Origin: Fen-178 sp049516835
Lineage (GTDB): Bacteria > Acidobacteriota > Terriglobia > Bryobacterales > Bryobacteraceae
Assembly: GCA_049516835.1 (NCBI GenBank)
Contig: JBEKSR010000090.1
Location: 1-22,589, forward strand
DNA length: 22,589 nt
Reading direction: 5' to 3'
Shown: piece after piece, positions 1 through 6,909 of the stretch
Layout: each line of letters begins with the position of its first letter
Position numbering within the stretch: position 1 is the stretch's first letter
The notes under the pieces: generated by a model
What the model was told of the DNA's origin: nothing
Seen by the model: only the letters and a program-made list of their open reading frames with translations
Databases searched by the model: none
Made by a program: the position numbers and the translations under genes

Positions 1-89
1 AATGTTTGGAATAGGGTAATACAAGAAACAACCGGAATCCTACGGTGTAAGTGCTGGTGTACAAAGGGATTGCTGATGCGCGCGGCCCC
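1..89. other. Intergenic, AT-richer flank
   Basis: No open frame with a recognisable product was found on either strand. The first 60 to 80 bases are visibly richer in A and T than the coding DNA that follows, and none of the three minus-strand frames continues the DUF4276-like protein that stops at 90. The segment may be the far side of a deletion or insertion junction. What lies beyond base 1 is unknown. Confidence 0.4.
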
Positions 90-311
90 TCAAGCAACCT
101 CGCGGCAGTAAACTCCCGCTAGAGCCTTCCCGACTTGGTGCCCCGAGTGCCACTGGAAGTGCTTCAACCACCCAACGAACTTCCTGCGCACACCCGCCAC
201 ACCCTGCCACGGCTGCGACAGCACAAGATCCACGTCAGGCCGAATTCGCTGGATTAGGGCCCGGTACACAACTGAGTCGCTCTCACCCTCCACAACGATT
301 CCGAAGACCAT
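90..311 (-). pseudogene. Truncated DUF4276-like (TOPRIM-like) protein
   Basis: The 73-residue frame opens with GIVVEGESD, the hallmark start of DUF4276 proteins, where the acidic residues belong to a TOPRIM-like fold. A stretch containing KKF/RKF-GWLK and a tryptophan-histidine pair also fits that family. Family members are usually about 190 to 200 residues; here a stop follows after CREVA, and no other frame towards base 1 carries the rest. The ATG at 311 overlaps the stop of the ATPase gene by one base (TAATG), so the two were translationally coupled. In related cassettes the ATPase and TOPRIM-like protein act together, often in phage defence. I read this copy as a 5' remnant; a frameshift or rearrangement is likely. 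Function is probably lost. Confidence 0.6.
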
Positions 312-1525
312 TATTCGCCGAGCGCCCCTGCTAGCATGAGGTCCCCAAGACCGAGGGCCTTGTCTTCGACCAGCTTGCGCAGGTGAGTTTTGTCACTGGG
401 GCGAACCACGACAGTCTCGCCACGTCTTTTCTCGATCCAGAGGATCTCATCGAGATTCATTTGATCGACCAAGAAAGGCGAGTGAGTGGTCAGCAAAATC
501 TGGGACGGGACGTTGCGGTCCGACACTTCCTCCTGCACCTGCCGCAACAGCGCGACAATGGTCTCAAGAAGCCTGGGATGAAGGTGATTCTCGGGCTCTT
601 CAACGAGGAACAGAGTCCCGCCGAGACCGTCCGGAGCGCAAACAAGCGAGAGCAAAGCGATAAACGCCAACTCACCGTCAGACATCTGGATGAGCGGAGT
701 GGGGCGAGCCAGAGCCTGTTCCTCGGACGCGAGGTAAACCGTCCCCTGCTGGGTAGGCCAAGTCAGGATACGACGAATTTCCGGAAAGACGTCCCGCGCA
801 ACTTCCGCGATGCGGTTGAAGTTTTCGGGCGCCCTGGTTTGGAGCCACATCAGCCAGGCTGATAGGTTCTGTCCCTGGTGCTCAAGGACTCCCCCCGCCC
901 CGACCTGATTGGGCTGCTTCATCAGGCTGGGAACCAGGTGATAGTGACGCCAATTCTGGGCAAACCACTTCAACGGGTAGCCGTCCCAGTTGCGAGGAGC
1001 GAGTTCCATCGCGGACCTCTCCGCCTCTACGGTCAGCAGGCGCTGTCCGTCGGCGTTAACCAACCAGCGGCCTTCGCTTTCGCGCGTGATCAGGGGGCAT
1101 TGTTTTTCGCCTTCCAGGAGAATGAGGCGCTCCGATTGAATGTTGACGTACCCACTAGCCCCGCCCACCAGCTCAATCCCATATTTGAAGCTTCTGTCCG
1201 GTCGGGCTGGGTCGGTAAAGTCAACACCTACCGACAGAAGTCTATCCTGCCCTCCCTTCCACAGGACCTCGTCTATCCCTCCGCGTCTGACGAGAGCGTT
1301 TACGGGGCCGTACGTTCCCGCCTGAGGAAACCAGGACTCATAGAGGAAGCGCAGGGCATCAAGAAGATTGCTCTTGCCCCCCATATTAGGGCCGACCAGA
1401 ACATTGAGCGGACCCAGGGGAAGGTCCAGGCTTCGGAGGCTCTTGAAGTTTCGGGCCAGCAATCGTGTCAGCACAGGGGACCTACCGCTATCGTACCCCG
1501 CCGCGCTTGCTGCCTCAAGAGGCAC
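311..1525 (-). CDS. AAA family ATPase (AAA_21, OLD/RloA/AbiL-like)
   Basis: A 404-residue SMC/ABC-like ATPase. Walker A is GPNMGGKS at residues 45-52, the signature-like MSDGE at 281-285, Walker B LFLVEEPE at 305-312, and the H-loop histidine lies in TTHSP near 346-350. This order with a long insert between Walker A and the signature is that of AAA_21 single-gene ATPases, which pair with TOPRIM-like or DUF4276 partners. Here the partner start overlaps the stop by one base. The start is GTG at 1525; a second GTG at 1474, just before the first beta strand (LTRLLARNFKSL), is an alternative. It lies 37 bases downstream of the MgtC-like gene on the same strand and may be co-transcribed with it. 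A defence role is inferred from family and pairing, not shown. Confidence 0.85.
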   Translation of the reverse strand: MPLEAASAAGYDSGRSPVLTRLLARNFKSLRSLDLPLGPLNVLVGPNMGGKSNLLDALRFLYESWFPQAGTYGPVNALVRRGGIDEVLWKGGQDRLLSVGVDFTDPARPDRSFKYGIELVGGASGYVNIQSERLILLEGEKQCPLITRESEGRWLVNADGQRLLTVEAERSAMELAPRNWDGYPLKWFAQNWRHYHLVPSLMKQPNQVGAGGVLEHQGQNLSAWLMWLQTRAPENFNRIAEVARDVFPEIRRILTWPTQQGTVYLASEEQALARPTPLIQMSDGELAFIALLSLVCAPDGLGGTLFLVEEPENHLHPRLLETIVALLRQVQEEVSDRNVPSQILLTTHSPFLVDQMNLDEILWIEKRRGETVVVRPSDKTHLRKLVEDKALGLGDLMLAGALGE

Positions 1526-1562
1526 TCAGCCAGTATCGCGTCATACGGGAATTCGAGCTAAA

Positions 1563-2822
1563 TCAGAGCCATAGCAGCGGCGCCAGCCCGGCTACTGTCA
1601 GGCCGCCCAGCAGGCACAGGCTCTCGACACCCGTTTTGCGATCGGACAAGCTGAAAGCATAGATCCCTTTGACCAGGTTGTTGCTGGCCGCGGCAATCAG
1701 GATAGCCGCCGAGGCCACCTTCAAAGAAGTGACGCCTCCCGCCGATTGCGTCATGCCCATGATGAAGGGGTCCACGTCCGTGACCCCCATCAGCCCCGCC
1801 AGCGTGTACACCCCCGCCCTGCCGAGATAGGCGATCGCCAGGTGCGTGGCAACCAGGATGGCTAGAAACAACACGGCGAAGAAAAAGGCCGCGCGCAGTT
1901 CGAGGGGGTTCCTGGATTCGTACTCCCGTTTGACCTCGCCGGCTCTGGCATCGGGAATGCGCGTCCAGAGCCAGCCTGCGCCCATCCCCACGCCCGCCAG
2001 AATGGCGAACGGCACGCCCAGGGTGGTCAGCAGGTTTCGATTGAACATCGTCACGAGGCCGGCCAGGCGCACATACATAACGCCGGAGGCGATCAGAGTT
2101 CCGCCCGCAAACAGGTGCGGGCGGCTCTCGCGCGCGGCTCGTTTGGCCAGAACCACGGTGGTCACGGTGGACGAGTAGGCGCCCCCCAGCAAGGCCGCCA
2201 GGATCACGCCTCCCTGCCCTTTCGTCAGCTTCTGGATCACGTAGCTGCCGTAGGACACGCCACTCACCGCCACCACCACCAGCCAGGCCTTGAAAGGATT
2301 GATATGGAACGGCCCGAACTCCTGGTTGGGCAGGACCGGTAAAATCACCGCGGTGAGCAGAAGGAATTTGGTGAAGGTAAGGATCTCCTCGGCGGCGATC
2401 CGTTTGGTCAAGCCTTCCAACACGGCTTTCAATTCCAGCAACAGCATGCTGGCGACGGTGACCGTGGTGGCGATCCAGAATTGCTCGCGGTACACCAGCG
2501 CCCCCACCAGGTACGTGGTCAGCCCCGACATCTCGGAGGTGACGCCCGAAAAAACGGACGTCGCCACTTTATGCTGGTACGCCAGCATCAGGAAGCCGCC
2601 CACGACGGCGAAGCCCAACATCACCGGCAAGATCTGCCCTCCCGAGAGGAGGGACGTGGCATAGCCGATGAGTCCGATCAGAGGATAGGTGCGCACTCCG
2701 CCGAACGAGTAATGTTCGCTCGCGGTCCGGCGCTCCTCCCGCTCCAGGCCCATCAAAAACGAGAGGAACAGGACCAATAGGATCTTCGCGCCTTCCGGCG
2801 GCAATAAACGATAGAAGTCCAC
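1563..2822 (-). CDS. MgtC/SapB family membrane protein with DUF4010
   Basis: A 419-residue, strongly hydrophobic protein with roughly ten to twelve predicted membrane segments. The N-terminal third carries MgtC-like features, a membrane helix followed by GLEREERR and then GVRTYPLIGLIG. The rest matches the DUF4010 architecture, with glycine-rich helices and a conserved GVTDVDPFI segment. MgtC relatives act at the inner membrane in magnesium and acid stress or in modulating ATP synthase and virulence; for the DUF4010 fusions the role is unknown. The start is GTG at 2822, with GAGGAG about 11 bases upstream. It is divergent from the ester hydrolase gene and first in a possible three-gene minus-strand unit with the ATPase. 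Confidence 0.9.
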   Translation of the reverse strand: MDFYRLLPPEGAKILLVLFLSFLMGLEREERRTASEHYSFGGVRTYPLIGLIGYATSLLSGGQILPVMLGFAVVGGFLMLAYQHKVATSVFSGVTSEMSGLTTYLVGALVYREQFWIATTVTVASMLLLELKAVLEGLTKRIAAEEILTFTKFLLLTAVILPVLPNQEFGPFHINPFKAWLVVVAVSGVSYGSYVIQKLTKGQGGVILAALLGGAYSSTVTTVVLAKRAARESRPHLFAGGTLIASGVMYVRLAGLVTMFNRNLLTTLGVPFAILAGVGMGAGWLWTRIPDARAGEVKREYESRNPLELRAAFFFAVLFLAILVATHLAIAYLGRAGVYTLAGLMGVTDVDPFIMGMTQSAGGVTSLKVASAAILIAAASNNLVKGIYAFSLSDRKTGVESLCLLGGLTVAGLAPLLWL

Positions 2823-2872
2823 CAGCTTCAGTGCTCCTCGTCTATATCAGAGTACAACTTCACGGAAAGCAA

Positions 2873-2891
2873 GGTGGCCGACGGGGCCACC
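2873..2891. promoter_or_regulatory. Hairpin in divergent intergenic region
   Basis: GGTGGCC and GGCCACC form a perfect 7-bp stem around a 5-base loop, midway between the divergent MgtC-like and hydrolase genes. It ends 9 bases before the TATACT box of the hydrolase gene and would overlap any -35 region, so it could be an operator or a transcript structure. Function is not established. Confidence 0.4.
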
Positions 2892-2900
2892 CGCCTTCGC

Positions 2901-2906
2901 TATACT
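2901..2906 (+). promoter_or_regulatory. Putative -10 box, leaderless start
   Basis: TATACT lies six bases upstream of the ATG of the hydrolase gene. No good -35 hexamer and no Shine-Dalgarno sequence were seen. If this is the -10 element, transcription would begin at or within a base or two of the ATG, giving a leaderless mRNA. This is inferred from spacing only. Confidence 0.4.
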
Positions 2907-2912
2907 CTCACT

Positions 2913-4775
2913 ATGAAAACCATTCGCCCGCTGGCCCTTTTCCTGCTGGCTTCGACCTGCTTCGCGCAGGGCCTCGAGTACATCAAGGCCCATTACACCA
3001 AGTACGAATACATGGTTCCCATGCGCGACGGGAAAAAGCTGTTCACCTCGGTGTATGTCCCGAAGGACACTTCCGAGAAATACCCCATCATGCTCAGTCG
3101 CACGCCGTACAGCGTGGCGCCCTACGGCGTCGACAACTTCAAGGCCAGCCTGGGACCTTCGGAGAAGTTCGCGCGCGACGGATTCATCTTCGTGTACCAG
3201 GATGCGCGCGGCTGCTATATGTCGGAAGGCGAATTCGTAAATATGACGCCGCAGATCGATGTGAAGCGCGGTCCCCAGGACGTCGATGAGAGCTCCGACA
3301 CCTACGACACCATCGACTGGCTGACCCAAAACGTGCCGAATCACAACGGGAAGGTGGGCATGTGGGGGATCTCGTATCCGGGGTTCTACACGGCGGCGGG
3401 AATCATCGATGCGCACCCCGCGCTCATCGCCGCATCGCCGCAGGCGCCCATCGCGGACTGGTTCATCGGCGACGATTTTCATCACAACGGCGCGCTGTAC
3501 CTGCCGCATGCGTATCGCTTCCTTAGCGCCTTCGGCCATCCGCGGCCGGTTCCCACGCTTCCCCATCCAGGTGTGCAGGACCCCACGGCCCAGTTGGATG
3601 CGTACAGCTTTTTTCTGTCGCTCGGCCCGCTTTCGAACGCCAACGAAAAGTACTTCAAGAACGACGTTCCGTTCTGGACCGAGATGATGCAGCACGGCGC
3701 TTACGACGACTACTGGCAGGCCCGCAACCTGCGTCCTCACCTCAAGAACATTAAGCCGGCGGTGATGACCGTCGGCGGCTGGTTCGACGCGGAGGACCTT
3801 TTCGGGGCGCTGAATACCTACAAGGAGATCGAGAAGAACAGCCCGGGCGCAAACAACACGCTGGTCATGGGCCCGTGGTGCCACGGCTGCTGGGCGCGCA
3901 CCGAGGGAGACGCGCTGGGCAACGTGCGGTTCGGCGCCAAGACCTCGCAGTTCTACCGGGACGAGATCGAGTTTCCCTTCTTCGCACATTGGCTCAAGGG
4001 CAAGGCCGATCCCAAGCTTCCGGAGGCCTTTGTGTTTGAAACGGGCACGAACCAGTGGCGGCGGGAGGATGCCTGGCCGCCCAAGGACGCGCAGCCGCAG
4101 GCGGTCTACCTGCGCGCCGATGGAAAGCTGAGCTTCGATCCGCCCAGCGAACCGGCGGCGGCCTTCGACGAATACATCGCCGATCCGAATAAGCCGGTAC
4201 CCTACATCAACGGCCAGGCGTCCGGAATGACGCGCGAGCACATGGTGGAAGACCAGCGCTTCGCATCCACGCGGACCGACGTGCTGACGTATCGGAGCGA
4301 CGAACTCACCGGCGACGTGACGCTATCCGGCCCTCTGACGGCGTCGCTGTACGTTTCGACCACGGGAACCGATTCCGATTGGGTGGTGAAGCTGATCGAC
4401 GTCTACCCCGAGGATTATCCCAATCCCGATCCGAATCCGGCCGGCGTCCGCATGGGCGGATACCAGCAATTGATCCGCGGCGAGGCCATGCGTGGGAAGT
4501 TTCGCAACAGCTATTCGAAGCCCGAGCCATTTGTGCCCGGCAAGATGGAAAAAGTGGAATGGGCGATGCCCGATATCAACCACTGTTTCCGCAAAGGCCA
4601 CCGGATCATGGTCCAGGTGCAGAGCTCCTGGTTTCCGCTGGTGGACCGCAACCCGCAGAAGTTCGAGGATATCTACAGCGCCAAGGCCGCGGACTTCATG
4701 AAAGCCACTGAGCGGGTTTACCGCTTCGCGGCTGCGGCCTCCTCGGTGAAGGTGAACGTGCGGGCGGTCAAGTAG
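2913..4775 (+). CDS. Secreted alpha-amino acid ester hydrolase (CocE/S15)
   Basis: A 620-residue alpha/beta hydrolase of the CocE/X-Pro dipeptidyl peptidase (S15) group. Residues 1-19 form a signal peptide ending FAQ, so it acts in the periplasm or outside. The nucleophile is Ser154 in GISYPG, the acid Asp292 in GGWFDAED and the base His324 in GPWCHG. Asp188 (in GDDFHHNG), Glu294 and Asp295 match in kind and spacing the carboxylate cluster that binds the substrate amino group in alpha-amino acid ester hydrolases (as I recall, Ser174, Asp208, Asp307, Glu309, Asp310 and His340 in the Xanthomonas enzyme). The C-terminal part is the jelly-roll domain. Such enzymes hydrolyse alpha-amino acid esters and acylate or deacylate beta-lactams; the natural substrate is unknown. 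The ATG at 2913 is chosen because it opens the signal peptide; an in-frame start at 2874 adds 13 non-signal residues. A partial paralogue lies at 14662-14829. Confidence 0.88.
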   Translation: MKTIRPLALFLLASTCFAQGLEYIKAHYTKYEYMVPMRDGKKLFTSVYVPKDTSEKYPIMLSRTPYSVAPYGVDNFKASLGPSEKFARDGFIFVYQDARGCYMSEGEFVNMTPQIDVKRGPQDVDESSDTYDTIDWLTQNVPNHNGKVGMWGISYPGFYTAAGIIDAHPALIAASPQAPIADWFIGDDFHHNGALYLPHAYRFLSAFGHPRPVPTLPHPGVQDPTAQLDAYSFFLSLGPLSNANEKYFKNDVPFWTEMMQHGAYDDYWQARNLRPHLKNIKPAVMTVGGWFDAEDLFGALNTYKEIEKNSPGANNTLVMGPWCHGCWARTEGDALGNVRFGAKTSQFYRDEIEFPFFAHWLKGKADPKLPEAFVFETGTNQWRREDAWPPKDAQPQAVYLRADGKLSFDPPSEPAAAFDEYIADPNKPVPYINGQASGMTREHMVEDQRFASTRTDVLTYRSDELTGDVTLSGPLTASLYVSTTGTDSDWVVKLIDVYPEDYPNPDPNPAGVRMGGYQQLIRGEAMRGKFRNSYSKPEPFVPGKMEKVEWAMPDINHCFRKGHRIMVQVQSSWFPLVDRNPQKFEDIYSAKAADFMKATERVYRFAAAASSVKVNVRAVK

Positions 4776-4789
4776 GGGCCGGACAACGC

Positions 4790-6706
4790 TCAGGCCGAAT
4801 ATTTCGCGGTGCGGGTCGCACCCGGTTTTACGGGGACCACTGCCGCAATCATGGTCTGCCGATTCACGGACTGCTCGAACGAAACCGCGGCTGGAACGCC
4901 ATCCACCATAATGCGGATGTCGCGCCCGGACCGCGGCACGGGGAATGCGGCCTTCCATTGAAGGAGCGGGCCAGCATCGTTCGTGAACGTCGTTTCTACT
5001 GAGCCGCGGTGCGCCACGGTGATCTCGTTTTTCAGTACGGGAACCCGCGACAGCCTGGCCCATTGGAGCGACTCCGGCAGGCGCGGCAGGGTCTCGAGTC
5101 TGGAGTTCGGGGCATCCGGAGCGATCCCCATAAGCCCGGTGGCGACAGCGCCGACTACAGCGAAGGCAGTCTCCGAAACGTGCTGGCCGAAGAACTCCGG
5201 GTCGGCAATCTCCATCAGGAGATCGTGCGCCTGTTGGCGCCTGCCGTAACGATACAGCAGTTCGGGAAGGTGGGACAGAGCGCCGGGAGATTGCGGGAGC
5301 GCGGCTTGCAAATTGTCGAGGGTCGCGTTGGTCTTGGGCCCGTCCTCGGGTATGCCGAACCAGAGCACGTAGGTATTGCAGTCGGGCACGCAGTCCTGCG
5401 AGAAGCTGCGATCCGGAAACGTGCCGGAGTAGAAACGGTTCTGACGCGGATTCCACCACTCGGCATTGAAGCGGGTGCGCAGCGCGTTGGCTCGGCTCCG
5501 GTACTCCTGCGCGACCCGGCGCGAGAGGCTGCCGGGCCGGCCCTTGACTTCCTCGAATGCGGCATATGTCAGGTATCCGGCATACTGTCCGGCGATGAGA
5601 TCGGCGCCCGTGAGGAAACGTGGCCCCTCCCGGTGATAAGAGGCGGAGACGCGAGGCCGGATGCTGTTCTTCATGATGCCGTCGTGATCGGGGTCCCAAG
5701 CCTGGATGTAGTTCACCACCGTGCGCTCGTAGAACTCGGAAAAGGTCTCGTCGAGATAGCTCGCATCGCCAGTCCAGAGGAGCTCGCGATAGCAGGCGCG
5801 GAGGATATCGAAATTAGCCGGCAGCGAGTACCCGAAATCGCTGTCGTCGTTATAGCTGGCCGGGTCTGGAAAGCCATCCTTGGTGACCATCCAGTAGGAG
5901 CAGAAGTCCCGGCTTTTGGCAATGCCCTGGGCGAAGCGGCGCAACATGTTGGCGGTGTGCCGGTTGAGGCCGAGCACTGCCGCGCCGACGCTCTGATGCG
6001 CCACGTCGCGCATGCAGAACACGGTGCTCCTGCCGGCGGCACTGGTGGCGTACCAGTCCCCGACCGGGTCGCCCGTGTAGACGCAACTGAGGGCCCGCTG
6101 TTTCGACCGCAGGAAAGCGGCGGTGAGCCGTGGGTCGGAACATTCCAATTGCACCTCTCCGGGCAAGCGCGTGGGGGAGACGCCGGCTGCGGTTTCGGCG
6201 GAGTTCGCGAACGGCCTCCCGCGCCATACCGCCGCTCCGGCGAGCGCCAGAGCAGGAGCGCCGATGGCGATCCACTGTCTTCGCGTCAGATGAACGCGGA
6301 GCGCGGGGATGGATGGCGCGGGCGCGGAAGCGGTAACGCCGGCCCGCGACTGGAATACCGGCACATAGCCGCCGCGCGGGATCTCAAGGGCGACAGGCTC
6401 GGAAGCACCCGCGCCGGCGAAATACCGCTCCAGGCGCTGGCGCAGAGTACGCGCTTCGGTGCGGACGATGCTGTCTTCACCGGGGTTGTACGTCGCCGCC
6501 CGGCCGAACACCCGATGCCCGATCAGCGTCTCGGTAATCTCTTCCGGGCAGCCGGTGAGCTTGCGGTCCACTACATAGGTAAGAAACCCGCGCAGGCGCG
6601 TGGCGCGCCGGAACTCCGGGCTCGCCAGTATCCGTTCGACCAGCGCCCGGCATTCCTCATCGCTGGGGCGGGGATCTCTTTCTGAATTTACCTCAGGGGC
6701 AGCCAA
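4790..6706 (-). CDS. Transmembrane regulator-like/six-hairpin glycosidase fusion
   Basis: About 638 residues from a TTG at 6706, preceded by GAGGGA six bases upstream; the open frame runs back to another TTG at 6787. Residues about 16-118 are a small conserved domain (SPEFRRATRLRGFLTYVVD, then EDSIVRTEARTLRQRL and IPRGGYVPVF) that recurs in Acidobacteria and Planctomycetes ahead of a TM helix and variable sensor or repeat domains, and looks DNA-binding or signalling. A single TM helix follows at about 145-161. The remainder resembles an (alpha/alpha)6 six-hairpin glycosidase, including CMRDVAHQSVGA and many aromatic and acidic residues, with a C-terminal beta segment. Topology suggests a cytosolic N-terminus and periplasmic glycosidase-like domain. 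It is divergent from receptor 1 and convergent with the ester hydrolase (14 bases between stops). No GH family number or catalytic acid can be assigned by eye. Confidence 0.75.
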   Translation of the reverse strand: MAAPEVNSERDPRPSDEECRALVERILASPEFRRATRLRGFLTYVVDRKLTGCPEEITETLIGHRVFGRAATYNPGEDSIVRTEARTLRQRLERYFAGAGASEPVALEIPRGGYVPVFQSRAGVTASAPAPSIPALRVHLTRRQWIAIGAPALALAGAAVWRGRPFANSAETAAGVSPTRLPGEVQLECSDPRLTAAFLRSKQRALSCVYTGDPVGDWYATSAAGRSTVFCMRDVAHQSVGAAVLGLNRHTANMLRRFAQGIAKSRDFCSYWMVTKDGFPDPASYNDDSDFGYSLPANFDILRACYRELLWTGDASYLDETFSEFYERTVVNYIQAWDPDHDGIMKNSIRPRVSASYHREGPRFLTGADLIAGQYAGYLTYAAFEEVKGRPGSLSRRVAQEYRSRANALRTRFNAEWWNPRQNRFYSGTFPDRSFSQDCVPDCNTYVLWFGIPEDGPKTNATLDNLQAALPQSPGALSHLPELLYRYGRRQQAHDLLMEIADPEFFGQHVSETAFAVVGAVATGLMGIAPDAPNSRLETLPRLPESLQWARLSRVPVLKNEITVAHRGSVETTFTNDAGPLLQWKAAFPVPRSGRDIRIMVDGVPAAVSFEQSVNRQTMIAAVVPVKPGATRTAKYSA

Positions 6707-6851
6707 GCACCATCCCTCTTCCAGTCCAACGTTAGTATACGACAGCGGGACGGCTGCCGGGATGCTCCACTGGAAAGCCTGCCGCAATCACATTGTTGAC
6801 CGTCAGTTAACCGTTAATTCACCTTGCGGGAAACCTCCATTCATTCTATCG

Positions 6852-6861
6852 TTAGCGCTAA
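6852..6861. promoter_or_regulatory. Palindrome TTAGCGCTAA, possible operator
   Basis: A perfect 10-bp palindrome in the roughly 200-base region between the divergent fusion gene and receptor 1. It sits 49 bases upstream of the chosen receptor start. Position and symmetry suit a dimeric regulator, possibly the divergent fusion protein. No second copy was found in the window. Confidence 0.35.
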
Positions 6862-6872
6862 ATAGCTTCGAG

Positions 6873-6890
6873 CATTCCTGGTGTGGAATG
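6873..6890 (+). promoter_or_regulatory. Inverted repeat just upstream of receptor 1
   Basis: CATTCC and GGAATG pair perfectly around a 6-base spacer. The repeat ends a few bases before the AAGAGGAG ribosome binding site, so it could be an operator or a short leader hairpin. It also covers the first possible GTG at 6883, which argues for the later start at 6910. Confidence 0.35.
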
Positions 6891-6909
6891 TGTCAAGAGG
6901 AGATTTCGC

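Noticed and set aside
2847..4241. A 464-residue minus-strand frame
   Set aside because: Antisense to the ester hydrolase, whose catalytic motifs and signal peptide are clear.
4323..5699. A 458-residue minus-strand frame crossing two convergent genes
   Set aside because: It spans the 3' ends of two well-supported genes and has no family features.
5009..6685. A 558-residue plus-strand frame
   Set aside because: Shadow of the regulator-glycosidase fusion on the other strand; low-complexity composition and no recognisable motif.
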